Origin: Candidatus Gemmiger faecavium | Lineage (GTDB): Bacteria; Bacillota; Clostridia; Oscillospirales; Ruminococcaceae | Assembly: GCA_019114415.1 (NCBI GenBank) | Contig: DXFO01000008.1 | Coordinates: forward strand, 1-34,493 | Direction: 5' to 3' | DNA length: 34,493 nucleotides | In this document: one piece after another, positions 8,526-16,988 of the stretch | How the letters are laid out: each line of letters begins with the position of its first letter | Numbering within the stretch: the first letter of the stretch is position 1 | Made by a program: the position numbers and the translations under genes | The notes under the pieces: generated by a model | What the model was told of the DNA's origin: nothing | What the model saw: only the letters and a program-made list of their open reading frames with translations | Database searches by the model: none

Positions 8526-8945
8526 TCAATCAGAAGTCCCGTTACAAGGACTTTTCAGCCGCATTTTCAGCCTTGCGGGCCAGCGCACGGCACGCATGGA
8601 GATCAGGAGCCACAGGCACAAAATGTACCAGAGCATCGTATATTTCGGGCAGACATAGCCAAACAGGTTTCCCCACTCGGCACTGTAATCCCACACGCGG
8701 ATCTTGAGCAGCTGCGTGCACAGTGCACCGCCGAACAGTTCCAGCGCACTGATGCCCGCAGCTCCGATGGCGGCCCCCAGCAAAACCGGAAGTCCCGGTC
8801 TTGCTCCCAGCCAGGCCAGGCAGCAAAAGCTGATGCCCCCGGCAAAAAACATGGTCCAGTGAGTCACGCCCCGCCAGGCCACTTCGGCGGCAAGGTAGGC
8901 AGCGCCGCCCATGACAAACAAAGAGATCTTTTCAAACCACCGCAT
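8526..8945 (-). CDS. CmpB-type (putative ABC transporter type IV) membrane protein
   Basis: 139 residues with about four hydrophobic helices (roughly 7-25, 30-46, 52-75 and 98-118). The segment GISALELFGGALCTQLL, then VWDYSAEWGNLFGYVC, then a W-rich final helix, matches the pattern of the ABC_trans_CmpB family (ExxxG...N/IWDYS...N..G.IC). Despite its name, the family is poorly characterised and has no ATPase here. The start is fixed by AGGAG nine bases before the ATG. The tail after residue 120 is basic and presumably cytosolic. Its 5' side carries the long imperfect palindrome at 8972-9054, which could be in its leader. Confidence 0.78.
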   Translation of the reverse strand: MRWFEKISLFVMGGAAYLAAEVAWRGVTHWTMFFAGGISFCCLAWLGARPGLPVLLGAAIGAAGISALELFGGALCTQLLKIRVWDYSAEWGNLFGYVCPKYTMLWYILCLWLLISMRAVRWPARLKMRLKSPCNGTSD

Positions 8946-8971
8946 TGCAGATTCTCCTAAAAATCAGAATT

Positions 8972-9054
8972 CGGCCTTTGCTGCACAGCCCCATACAAAG
9001 AAACCTTGCCGCGTGCGCTGCGGCTTTGTTTTGTATCGGAACTGTGCAAGGCCG
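8972..9054. repeat. Long nested imperfect palindrome (possible small RNA or leader structure)
   Basis: Four nested complementary pairs span 83 bases: CGGCCTT with AAGGCCG, GCACAG with CTGTGC, ATACAAA with TTTGTAT, and GCCGC with GCGGC at the tip. Small internal loops separate them. It lies between the CmpB-type gene (minus) and a plus-strand terminator at 9087-9118, so it may be part of a plus-strand RNA or the minus-strand leader. It contains no ATG-initiated reading frame on plus. It may also be a remnant of a small inverted-repeat element. Confidence 0.55.
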
Positions 9055-9086
9055 TCTGCTTTATTGTGTGCCGTCTGCACCCAAAG

Positions 9087-9118
9087 TAACCAAATCGTAA
9101 TTCATTTGGTTATTTTTT
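9087..9118 (+). terminator. Orphan plus-strand intrinsic terminator
   Basis: Perfect 9-bp stem TAACCAAAT with ATTTGGTTA, 8-base loop, followed by six T. It faces the pncB terminator tail-to-tail, although no plus-strand gene precedes it within 2.7 kb. Confidence 0.75.
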
Positions 9119-9127
9119 CCCGATGCA

Positions 9128-9167
9128 TAAAAAGGGGCCGCCGGGGACACGAATGGTCCCGGCAGCC
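9128..9167 (-). terminator. Intrinsic terminator of pncB
   Basis: Reading minus, GGGCTGCCGGGAC pairs with GTCCCCGGCGGCCC (one bulge) around CATTC and is followed by a run of T, 17 bases after the pncB stop. Confidence 0.9.
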
Positions 9168-9183
9168 CGGTGTGTATTTGATC

Positions 9184-10632
9184 TTATTTGGACAGCCGCT
9201 TGAGCAGTTCGCTGCGGGTATCCCACAGTTTCTGGCTGAGGTCCACATAGTAGCGGTGGGGATTTTCAAAGCGCTTGACTTCGTCCCACAGGGTGTTGAC
9301 CTGAGCCTTGCAGAATTTGCGGATGTCATCCAGATCCGGCGAGGTGTAGACCCGTTTGCCGTTCTGGTAGATGGGCGTGGACAGGCAGCGGGCCGTGCAG
9401 TTGACGTAGGTGCGTTCCTTCCAGGTCTCCACCGGGTCAAACAGCGTGATGCCGTTTTTGGTCTCCACCATCTCGTCCGCCATGGTGATAAGGTCGGCCA
9501 TGGCCTTGCCGTCCTCATCGTAAATGCGCCATACCTTTTTCAGACAGGGAATGGTCATTTTCTCCGCCGTCTCGGACAGCTTCATTTTCGGCACATACTC
9601 GCCGGTGCGCTCGTCCTTGACTGCGGCCAGCTTATACACGCCGCCGAACACAGGGTCGCTCTTGGCGGTGATCATGTTCTCGCCAATGCCGAAACTGTCC
9701 ACCCGCGCACCCTGCAGAATCAGGTCGCGGACCAGGTATTCATCCAGGCTGTTGGAGGCGCAGATGGTGCAGTCGGGATAACCGGCAGCGTCCAGCATTT
9801 TGCGGGCTTTCTTGGACAGGTAGGCAATATCGCCCGAGTCGATACGGATGCCCTTGGGACGCTTGCCCATGGGTTTGAGGACCTCGTCAAACACGCGGAT
9901 GGCATCGGGGACGCCGTGGCGCAGCACATTGTAAGTATCCACCAGCAGCACGCAGGCATCGGGGTACATCTCGGCGTATTTTTTGAAGGCCTCATACTCA
10001 TTGGGGAACATCTGGACCCAGCTGTGGGCCATGGTGCCGGAGGCAGGGATACCAAAGTCCCGGGCGGCCATAACGCAGGAAGTGGACCCGCAGCCGCCGA
10101 TGTAAGCCGCACGGGCGCCGAAGTAGGCTGCGTCATATCCCTGGGCACGGCGGGCGCCGAATTCCATGACGGGACGGCCCTCCGCCGCACGGCAGATGCG
10201 GTTTGCCTTGGTGGCAATAAGGCACTGATGGTTGAACGTCACCAGCAGCAGCGTCTCCAGCAGCTGACACTCGATGGCAGGACCTTCCACCGTGACGATG
10301 GGTTCATGGGGGAAGATGGGAACGCCTTCCTCAATGGCCCAGATATTGCAGTGCAGTTCAAAGTTTGCCAGATAATTGAGGAACTGCTCATTGAACACGC
10401 CGGTGGAGCGCAGATAGGCAATGTCCTCCTCCGTAAAGGAAAGGTGGTCCACTGCATCCATGAACTGCTGCAAGCCCGCCATGATGGCATAGCCGCCCCC
10501 GTTGGGGACGCGGCGGAAAAACATATCGAACACTGCGATCTTATCCTGATAGCCCTCGTCCAGATAGCCTGCCGACATGGTCAGCTCATAGAAATCCGTC
10601 ATGGTGGTCAGGTTGCGTTTGACATCCAGCAT
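9184..10632 (-). CDS. pncB: Nicotinate phosphoribosyltransferase
   Basis: 482 residues. It joins nicotinate with PRPP to give nicotinate mononucleotide in the Preiss-Handler NAD salvage route. Family signatures are TDFYELTMSAGY at the N-terminus, then EFGARRAQGYDAA. SGTMAHSWVQ carries the family histidine, GIRIDSGDIAYLSKKAR is the phosphate/substrate loop, and FGIGENM follows. Length fits the class with a C-terminal extension. The ATG at 10632 (MLDVKRN) has GGGAG about ten bases upstream and begins just before the first conserved motif; 19 upstream in-frame residues look unrelated. The carboxypeptidase gene is 124 bases upstream on the same strand with no clear terminator or promoter between, so read-through is possible. 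Confidence 0.96.
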   Translation of the reverse strand: MLDVKRNLTTMTDFYELTMSAGYLDEGYQDKIAVFDMFFRRVPNGGGYAIMAGLQQFMDAVDHLSFTEEDIAYLRSTGVFNEQFLNYLANFELHCNIWAIEEGVPIFPHEPIVTVEGPAIECQLLETLLLVTFNHQCLIATKANRICRAAEGRPVMEFGARRAQGYDAAYFGARAAYIGGCGSTSCVMAARDFGIPASGTMAHSWVQMFPNEYEAFKKYAEMYPDACVLLVDTYNVLRHGVPDAIRVFDEVLKPMGKRPKGIRIDSGDIAYLSKKARKMLDAAGYPDCTICASNSLDEYLVRDLILQGARVDSFGIGENMITAKSDPVFGGVYKLAAVKDERTGEYVPKMKLSETAEKMTIPCLKKVWRIYDEDGKAMADLITMADEMVETKNGITLFDPVETWKERTYVNCTARCLSTPIYQNGKRVYTSPDLDDIRKFCKAQVNTLWDEVKRFENPHRYYVDLSQKLWDTRSELLKRLSK

Positions 10633-10756
10633 AATGATCAGCTCCCAGTTTTTTGATCCGCGGCACACCGCCGCAGACAGGAAACACACGGCCCTGTCAG
10701 CCCGGAATCTATCCGTCCTGCTGTCCGGCCGATACGACTTGGTAATGGCAGTGCCG

Positions 10757-12070
10757 TCACTTGCGGCGCTTGGGGCCGCGGTTGCCCTCGATCAGGATGG
10801 CGCAGACCCAGACAAAGGCATACACCGCCACAACGATCAGGGTCAGAATGACGACCACCTTGAAATAGGTGCCGGAGAAAAATTCTCCGACCTTAGTCAG
10901 CGTATACAAAACCTGATTGCGCGACACCGTACTGCCCGCAATAAGATCGACGGTACCCAGCTTTTCCCCGTTGATGGACAGGGTCACCGTTCCTACCACG
11001 TCCCCCTGTTCTATGGGTGCGGTGAGGTATTCCGGCAGTGAGAAGGTCTGCTCCGTCAATGCCGCGCCGCCGTCCGAGGGCAGCAGGGTCATCATGTCAT
11101 CCGCCGGGTAGAGCATGACGGTATCCGTCTCGGTGGAATAACGGATGGGACGCTCGGTGATGGGACGGGTGGTGTCCAGGGCGGACTGGATGGTAAAGGT
11201 ATCGAACACCCAGTCCATCAGGCTGCCCGTCTCGGTCAGAGCCGGGCGGGGGTCCACCGATTCATCGGCGGCGCTGTGCAGCACAACGCTGATGTAGGTC
11301 TCGCCGTTCTGGGTGTGCCAGCCGGCAAAGTTCTGCCAGCCCGCATTCAGGCTGCCGGTCTTGCCGCCCTGGTTATAGGAACGGTAATAGGTCGTGCCCT
11401 GGGTCAGCATTTTATTGGTGGAGAGAATGATATAAGGTTCCGTATGCTGGGTATTGGCAGGCATCCAGTAGCTTGCCGTGCCTGCGGCTTCCACAAAAGC
11501 GTCGTACTGGATCAGTGCCCGCAAAATCAGGTAGGCGTCCCGGGCCGTGGTGATGTTGCCTGCGTCCAGACCGCAGGGATCGGTAAACACCGTACCGGTG
11601 CAGCCCAGGGCTTTTGCCTCCTCGTTCATCATGGCAACGAAATTTTCTACCGTTCCGCCCATATAAAAGGCCACGATGTAGGCGGCCTCGTTGCCGGAGG
11701 GCAGTTCCATGCCATACAGAAGGTTGCGCAGAGTGACCGACTCTCCCGGCCGGATATCCGCCAGCGAAGCGCCGGTACCATACAAAATGTCGTCAATGGT
11801 GCGGGGCATTTCCACCGTGATGGTGTCCAGCTGGTCCTGATAGGTTTTGAGCATGAGCAGCATGGTCATCATCTTGGTCAAACTGGCGGCCGTCAGCTGG
11901 GTATCGCTGTTTTTCTGGTAGACCACGATGTTGGTGTCCAGGTTGACAATGTAGGCAGCCTCTGCGGTGGGCTCAAAGTCCGGGGCATACCCCTGCATGG
12001 CCGAGGCAGGCAACGCCAGAGTGACTGCGATCACAAGCACGGCAAGGATGCCGGCAAAACGTTTTTTCAT
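10757..12070 (-). CDS. D-alanyl-D-alanine carboxypeptidase (DacF-type, class C low-mass PBP)
   Basis: 437 residues. A signal peptide (about 1-24, MKKRFAGILAVLVIAVTLAL then ASA) targets it across the membrane. The serine peptidase triad is complete: SLTK at 63-66, SGN at 125-127 and KTG at 237-239. A beta-rich PBP5-like C-terminal domain follows. A final hydrophobic helix (about 404-426) with a basic end (NRGPKRRK) anchors it, in place of the usual amphipathic helix. It trims the terminal D-Ala of peptidoglycan pentapeptides, controlling cross-linking. The start MKKRFAG is supported by AAAGGAAC and the signal peptide; an upstream in-frame extension covers the promoter and is not used. Spore-cortex and vegetative paralogs cannot be separated by sequence alone. 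Confidence 0.94.
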   Translation of the reverse strand: MKKRFAGILAVLVIAVTLALPASAMQGYAPDFEPTAEAAYIVNLDTNIVVYQKNSDTQLTAASLTKMMTMLLMLKTYQDQLDTITVEMPRTIDDILYGTGASLADIRPGESVTLRNLLYGMELPSGNEAAYIVAFYMGGTVENFVAMMNEEAKALGCTGTVFTDPCGLDAGNITTARDAYLILRALIQYDAFVEAAGTASYWMPANTQHTEPYIILSTNKMLTQGTTYYRSYNQGGKTGSLNAGWQNFAGWHTQNGETYISVVLHSAADESVDPRPALTETGSLMDWVFDTFTIQSALDTTRPITERPIRYSTETDTVMLYPADDMMTLLPSDGGAALTEQTFSLPEYLTAPIEQGDVVGTVTLSINGEKLGTVDLIAGSTVSRNQVLYTLTKVGEFFSGTYFKVVVILTLIVVAVYAFVWVCAILIEGNRGPKRRK

Positions 12071-12132
12071 AAGCAGGCTTGTTCCTTTTTGCGTTTGGCG
12101 GTCATCTTGCCGCCGGGATAAACGATATGAAC

Positions 12133-12141
12133 AGTATACCA
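12133..12141 (-). promoter_or_regulatory. Extended -10 promoter of the carboxypeptidase gene
   Basis: TGGTATACT on minus, about 60 bases before the ATG at 12070; the -35 position holds only TTTTCT. Confidence 0.6.
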
Positions 12142-12190
12142 AAAATTCCCCGCCGAGAAAAGGGCGAATGTGACAACGGGAGGCCCTGGT

Positions 12191-14233
12191 TCAGTTCATG
12201 GCCCCGGCCGAGGAGAACAGACGTTCCACCTCGTCCGCAAGGAGGTGGTGTTCCGGTGCGGCAAGGTTGGGGTCCGCGGCCAGCAGCGCCTTGGCTTCCT
12301 CCTGCGCCACATGCAGAGTACGGGTGTCCTGCACCAGGTCCGCCACATGCAGGGTGGGCAGGCCGTGCTGGGCTTCCCCGAAGAAATCACCGGGACCGCG
12401 GGTCTCCAGGTCATACTTGGCAATTTCAAACCCATTTTGGGTGTGGCACAGGAAGCTGAGGCGTTCCCGCACCGTCTTGCCCTCATTGTCCGAAATGAGG
12501 ATGCAGCAGGAGTCGGCGCTTCCCCGTCCTACCCGGCCCCGCAGCTGATGCAGGGCGGACAGGCCGAAGCGCTCGGCGTTTTCGATCACCATGACCGTAG
12601 CATTGGGGACATCCACACCGACCTCAATGACGGTGGTGGAAACCAGCACGTCCAGCTCTCCGGATTTGAAGGCCGACATGACGGCGTCTTTCTCCTTGGA
12701 TTTGAGTTTGCCATGGAGAAGTCCCACCCTGCGTCCGGGCAGCAGCGGGCAGGCGGTCTGTTCATAGTAGGTGGTGACTGCCTGGATCCCGGCATCCATT
12801 TCATTCTGCTCGATGGCCGGGCAGACGATATAAACCTGATGCCCTGCGGCGATCTGTTTTTCCAGAAAGCCGTACATATCCCGACGCTTGCGGCCGGTGA
12901 TGAACCAGGTTTTGATGGGCTTGCGGCCGGGAGGGAGTTCATCCAGAATGGAGATATCCAGGTCACCGTACAGAAGCAATCCCAAAGTGCGCGGGATGGG
13001 GGTTGCACTCATGACCAGCAGATGCGGGCTTTTGGCCTTGCCTGCCAGCAATCCCCGCTGCCGCACGCCAAAGCGATGCTGCTCGTCCACAATGGCCAGG
13101 CCCAGGTTCTTGAACTGCACCGAGTCGGTGAGCACCGCATGGGTCCCCACCACCAGCCCTGCGCGGCCGTCCGCAATGGCGGAGAGGGCCACCCGGCGTT
13201 CGGCAGCTTTCATGCCGCCCACCAGCAGCGTAACATTGACGCCAAAGGGTTCCAGGCGGTCGGCCAGGGTGGCGGCATGCTGGCGGGCCAGCAGTTCGGT
13301 GGGGGCAAGCATGGCGCTCTGCCAGCCGTTTTGGGCCGCGTGCCAGATGGCTGCCGCCGCCACCAGTGTCTTGCCGCTGCCTACGTCGCCCTGAAGCAGG
13401 CGGTTCATGGGGACCTGCCCGCAAAGGTCGGCGCAGATCTCGTTGCTGGCGCGGCGCTGGGCTCCGGTGGGAGCATACGGCAGGCTGCGCCAGAATGGCT
13501 CCAGATCCACCGGGTGCATGGGGGCGCCGGTCTTTTCCCGGCCATGGCCCCGCATGAGAAAAATACCCAGCTGGAGGATATACAGCTCTTCAAAAATCAG
13601 GCGGCGGCGGGCTGCGTCGGCTTCTTTCTCGGAATGGGGGGCATGGATGCCCCGCACCGCCACAGCCCGGGAGGGCATACGGTAACGGGTCAGCAGCACC
13701 GGCGGCAGCGGGTCCTCCAGGTCATCCGCAGCACTGAGGGCAGCCTCCACGCAGCGGGCAATGCGCCCGCTGGGCAGGCCCTCGGTGCTGGGATAGACCG
13801 GTACCAGAGGACCGGCTTCTACCTGTGCCTGGGTTCGGACATTGGGATGCAGCATTTCCCGGTGGGTCAGCGTGCCGCCTACCCGGCCTTCAAAGTAATA
13901 GCTCTGCCCGATCACCAGGTTTTCGGCGGCATAGGCAGCGTTGAACCAGGACAGGGTCAGCGTGCCGCTGTCGTCCGCCGCCAGCACCCGGTAGAGCGTG
14001 CGCCCGCCACGGATGCGCCGGGCAGGTTCCTTTTGCAGCACCTCCGCCCGGACACAGCAGTCCACGTCATAGGGGGCCTCGGCTACCGTGTAGGGCCGGG
14101 TGTAGTCGATATAGCGCCGGGGGTAATGGAGAAGCAGGTCCCGCACCGTGCGGATGCCCAGCTTTTCAAACTTTTTGGAAAATGCGGGGCCGACCCCTTT
14201 CAAGTATTGGATGCTGCCGTCCAGCGCAGGCAT
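12191..14233 (-). CDS. recG: ATP-dependent DNA helicase RecG
   Basis: 680 residues, full length. RecG remodels stalled forks and branched DNA, D-loops and R-loops. The N-terminal wedge region (about 1-180, starting LKGVGPAFSKKFEKLGI and including the OB fold) is followed by the superfamily 2 motor. Motif I is GDVGSGKTLVAA, motif II DEQHRFGVRQR, motif III SATPIPRT, motif V TTVIEVGVDVPNA, and motif VI QLRGRVGRG. The TRG-type end is present (CHTQNGFEIAKYDLETRGPGD). The start MPALDGS has a near-perfect AAAGGAGGT eight bases upstream, so the longer in-frame extension is rejected. It lies downstream of asp23-fakA, a conserved Firmicutes grouping, but a terminator separates it from fakA, so its transcription depends on read-through or an unseen promoter. 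Confidence 0.97.
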   Translation of the reverse strand: MPALDGSIQYLKGVGPAFSKKFEKLGIRTVRDLLLHYPRRYIDYTRPYTVAEAPYDVDCCVRAEVLQKEPARRIRGGRTLYRVLAADDSGTLTLSWFNAAYAAENLVIGQSYYFEGRVGGTLTHREMLHPNVRTQAQVEAGPLVPVYPSTEGLPSGRIARCVEAALSAADDLEDPLPPVLLTRYRMPSRAVAVRGIHAPHSEKEADAARRRLIFEELYILQLGIFLMRGHGREKTGAPMHPVDLEPFWRSLPYAPTGAQRRASNEICADLCGQVPMNRLLQGDVGSGKTLVAAAAIWHAAQNGWQSAMLAPTELLARQHAATLADRLEPFGVNVTLLVGGMKAAERRVALSAIADGRAGLVVGTHAVLTDSVQFKNLGLAIVDEQHRFGVRQRGLLAGKAKSPHLLVMSATPIPRTLGLLLYGDLDISILDELPPGRKPIKTWFITGRKRRDMYGFLEKQIAAGHQVYIVCPAIEQNEMDAGIQAVTTYYEQTACPLLPGRRVGLLHGKLKSKEKDAVMSAFKSGELDVLVSTTVIEVGVDVPNATVMVIENAERFGLSALHQLRGRVGRGSADSCCILISDNEGKTVRERLSFLCHTQNGFEIAKYDLETRGPGDFFGEAQHGLPTLHVADLVQDTRTLHVAQEEAKALLAADPNLAAPEHHLLADEVERLFSSAGAMN

Positions 14234-14304
14234 GGCGGGACCTCCTTTCTGTTGAGATGGTCCGGGATACGGGATGCAAGCGGCACTCCCCTGCCCCGGA
14301 TTGA

Positions 14305-14365
14305 GAAAAAAGGACGAACCGGGATGCCGTATCAAAGCGGCTCTCCAAACAGATTCGTCCTTTTT
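14305..14365 (-). terminator. Terminator after fakA
   Basis: Reading minus, AAAAAGGACGAA pairs with TTCGTCCTTTTTT around a 35-base loop that itself holds GCCG/CGGC. A T-rich tail follows. It lies 19 bases beyond the fakA stop. Confidence 0.82.
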
Positions 14366-14383
14366 GTGTTCATGCGGAAATGA

Positions 14384-16081
14384 TTACTCCACCGAGATCA
14401 TATAGTAGTAGACCGGCTGGCCGCCGCTGATGTGGCTGACCTCAATGTTGCCGCCGCACTTGGAGCGCACCAGATCGGTGGTCTTTTCGGCATCGGCGTC
14501 GCTGATCTCGCAGCCGGAAATGACCGTGATGAACTGGGTGTCCTTCTTCTTCATGGAGCGGGCCAGACGATAGGTCATCTTGGTGATGTCGTTGCCGGTG
14601 GCCACGATCTTACCGTTTTCCAGGGCCATGATCTCGCCCTTCTTGATGGTCTTGCCGTCGAACTCGCTGTCGCGGGCAGCGTAGGTGATCAGACCGGTGG
14701 CCACATGGTCCGCGGCAGCCATCATATTGATGGCGTTCTCGTCCGCGGAGGTACCGGGATCAAAGTTCAGCATGGCGGTCATGCCCTGGGGCACCGTGCG
14801 GGTGGGCAGGACGATGACCTTGCGGTCAGCCAGTTTCTGGGCCTGCTCCGCTGCCATGATGATGTTCTTATTGTTGGGCAGCACAAAAACAGTCTTGGCG
14901 GGAACGCTCTGGATGGCAGCCAGGATATCCTCGGTGGCCGGGTTCATGGTCTGGCCGCCGGAAACCACAGCCTCAACGCCCAGGTCGGTAAAGACGCTCT
15001 TGAGGCCCTCACCGGCAGCAACGGCCACAAAGCCGTACTCCTGGTCGGGATCGACCGCGGCGTAGACAAACTCGTCGGCGCTGCCTGCGGCGGCGCGCTC
15101 CTCGGCCTCCGCCTGCTTCTCCAGGCTCTTGCCCTGCTTCTGGCGGGCCAGGAACTGCTCGTGCATGTTCTCGATCTTGAAGTCGGTCAGGTAGCCGTAC
15201 TTGATGGCCTCGCTCAGCATCATGCCGGGATCGGAGGTATGGACATGGCAGTTGGCCACATCGTCGTCCTCGATGACAACGACGGAGTCACCGTTGGACT
15301 CCAGGAAGGCACGCAGGCGGGTGACGCTGGCGCCCTCGTCCTTGTGCAGCAGGAACTGGGTGCAGTAGCCGTTTTTGATGTCCTCGACCTTCATCAGGTC
15401 GTCGGCAAAGACGCCCTTGCCGGCAGCATTGCTGGAAACCTTGGGCTTGGCTGCGACTTCAACGCTCTGGATGACCTCTCCGCCGTCAAAGACCTGCTTC
15501 ATGCCTTCAAACACCAGCATGATGCCCTGGCCGCCGGCGTCCACGACACCGGCCTTCTTGAGGACGGGCAGCCGGTTGGGGGTATCGTCCAGCGCTTTCT
15601 GGCCGGCAGCGATGACCTCATCCCACAGGGCGGGAACTTCGGTCTGGGTGCTTGCGGCGGCAGCTTCGGCAGCCAGGCGGGTAACGGTCAGGATGGTGCC
15701 CTCGGTGGGCTTCATGACAGCCTTGTAAGCGGCGTCAACGCCCATCTGCAGAGCGCTGGCCACATCGGACGCATCGGCGTTGGTCTTGTCTTTCAGCGCC
15801 TTGGAGAAGCCGCGGAACAGCAGGCTGGTGATAACACCGGAGTTGCCGCGGGCGCCGCGCAGCATGGCGGATGCCGCGCACTTGCTGGCCTCGGCCACGG
15901 TGCAGTCATCGGGCAGGTTCTCCAGCTCACGGCAGGCGGCGCCGATGGTCATGCTCATATTGGTGCCGGTATCGCCGTCAGGTACGGGGAAAACGTTCAG
16001 TTCGTCCACGCGGGTGCGCTGGTTGGAAATGTTGTTGGCGCCGGAAATCATTGCGTCACGCAGGGTCTTGCCAGTAATCAT
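14384..16081 (-). CDS. fakA: Fatty acid kinase ATP-binding subunit, DAK2/FakA (YloV) type
   Basis: 565 residues. The N-terminal DhaL/DAK2 domain (about 1-200) has the nucleotide-metal motif DELNVFPVPDGDTGTNM with aspartates at 35 and 37. The middle part contains NCHVHTSDPG, the conserved cysteine/histidine segment of FakA proteins. The C-terminal domain (about 335-565) resembles the FakA/DegV-like module that meets the lipid-carrying FakB subunit. With FakB, FakA phosphorylates exogenous fatty acids to acyl-phosphate for membrane lipid synthesis. No fakB gene is in this window, which is normal as FakB is usually encoded elsewhere. The Asp23 gene lies 50 bases upstream on the same strand, as in the yloU-yloV pair of Bacillus. 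Confidence 0.94.
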   Translation of the reverse strand: MITGKTLRDAMISGANNISNQRTRVDELNVFPVPDGDTGTNMSMTIGAACRELENLPDDCTVAEASKCAASAMLRGARGNSGVITSLLFRGFSKALKDKTNADASDVASALQMGVDAAYKAVMKPTEGTILTVTRLAAEAAAASTQTEVPALWDEVIAAGQKALDDTPNRLPVLKKAGVVDAGGQGIMLVFEGMKQVFDGGEVIQSVEVAAKPKVSSNAAGKGVFADDLMKVEDIKNGYCTQFLLHKDEGASVTRLRAFLESNGDSVVVIEDDDVANCHVHTSDPGMMLSEAIKYGYLTDFKIENMHEQFLARQKQGKSLEKQAEAEERAAAGSADEFVYAAVDPDQEYGFVAVAAGEGLKSVFTDLGVEAVVSGGQTMNPATEDILAAIQSVPAKTVFVLPNNKNIIMAAEQAQKLADRKVIVLPTRTVPQGMTAMLNFDPGTSADENAINMMAAADHVATGLITYAARDSEFDGKTIKKGEIMALENGKIVATGNDITKMTYRLARSMKKKDTQFITVISGCEISDADAEKTTDLVRSKCGGNIEVSHISGGQPVYYYMISVE

Positions 16082-16131
16082 GTAATAAACACCTCGTTGT
16101 TTGACTTTTACGATCAGATGCGCACAAGCGG

Positions 16132-16485
16132 TCAGCCGGAGACGATGTCATCCACATAGACATCCACGCGGGCAACCTTCAGCCCGGTGGCATGCTCGAC
16201 TTCATCGCGCACACGGTGCGTAATGCTTTGGGTAATGGAGGCAATGTTCAGGCCATACCCGACCGTGATATGCAGCGCGATGCAAAGAGCGCCGTTTTCC
16301 TCCTCCACCGTGACACCCTGCTGCGGCAGGCTACCGTGACGCAATGCCGAACGCACTGTGCCGGACGCGGTGTTCTGGCCCATGGCGGCAATACCGTAAC
16401 AATTTTTTGCGGCCTGCGCGACCAGGCCCGAGAAATATTCGTTGGTCAGTGAAATGCTCCCATAGGGGTTGACCTTGGTGATCAT
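16132..16485 (-). CDS. Asp23/Gls24 family envelope-stress protein (YloU-like)
   Basis: 117 residues with the Asp23 pattern: NPYGSISLTNEYFSGLVAQAA near the start, a central GxAAMG-type turn, a strand-rich ALHITVGYGLNIA stretch, and an end VARVDVYVDDIV. Members form cytosolic or membrane-linked assemblies tied to cell-envelope homeostasis; the exact role is unknown. A good AAGGAGG precedes the ATG at 16485. It leads the operon with fakA. A TGTATAAT element at 16558-16565 on minus provides the -10, about 70 bases upstream. Confidence 0.92.
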   Translation of the reverse strand: MITKVNPYGSISLTNEYFSGLVAQAAKNCYGIAAMGQNTASGTVRSALRHGSLPQQGVTVEEENGALCIALHITVGYGLNIASITQSITHRVRDEVEHATGLKVARVDVYVDDIVSG

Positions 16486-16542
16486 CGCCGATCCTCCTTA
16501 CTATATGCAATCCACGCAAAGGCCCACTACGGGACATTTGCC

Positions 16543-16565
16543 TGTATAATCAGGTTTATTATACA
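16543..16565. promoter_or_regulatory. Palindromic divergent -10 elements upstream of the Asp23 gene
   Basis: TGTATAAT (16543-16550) and its exact inverted copy ATTATACA (16558-16565) are separated by 7 bases. Each strand thus carries a TATAAT. The minus-strand copy fits as the -10 of the Asp23-fakA operon. The plus-strand copy faces the CBS gene 440 bases away. Alternatively the palindrome is an operator. Confidence 0.6.
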
Positions 16566-16575
16566 CCATCCCGTG

Positions 16576-16860
16576 TCATTTGAACAGTAGTATTTTTGCA
16601 GTTTCGTACCATTTACCCGCAGAAATTGTCTCCCCTTTTTCGTCAGGTTTTGCAGGGGCAGATTTTACAATCCATTCACAAAGTTCCCACGGCAGGCGCG
16701 TATACTTAAATTGAACGGATCGGAAGGCAAGCACGATCCACCCTCCCGGGGCCATGTCCGGCATATGTCTGACGCCTACCCCAGCGTAATTCACATGCCG
16801 GACTTCCGCCGCCGGCATCGGCATTTCAGCCGGTCGCCCCGTCCAAAAGTATCGGTACAA
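16576..16860 (-). pseudogene. Possible gene remnant or small gene, 94 codons, unknown
   Basis: An open frame on minus that starts only with TTG and has no ribosome site. The C-terminal half (LPWELCEWIVKSAP, then AGKWYETAKILL) looks like real protein, with A/T-rich codons unlike the neighbours; the N-terminal half is weaker. Inside lies an inverted repeat (GTCCGGCAT near 16757 and ATGCCGGAC near 16796). No plus-strand gene is convincing over the same bases. It could be the tail of a decayed or transferred gene, or the 5' region of the CBS transcript with a chance frame. I do not recognise a family. Confidence 0.3.
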
Positions 16861-16988
16861 TGTTCTTTATTGATATGTCATCCGGTGTATTGACGGTGCG
16901 GAGCTATCGCAAAGATATGGCCCCGGGCGGGAATTGCTTCGTCACACAGCACTTTTTCCAAACAACGAACAAAGGAGACAACTGCATT

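Noticed and set aside
8911..10656. A 581-codon plus-strand frame opposite pncB
   Set aside because: Shadow of the pncB gene, without ribosome site; its histidine- and glycine-rich content is typical of a reverse frame.
12170..14383. A 737-codon plus-strand frame opposite recG
   Set aside because: RecG motifs on minus are complete, and the plus frame has no recognisable domain.
14432..16159. A 575-codon plus-strand frame opposite fakA
   Set aside because: Repetitive G/L/H/D-rich product from the reverse of a real gene; no start signals.
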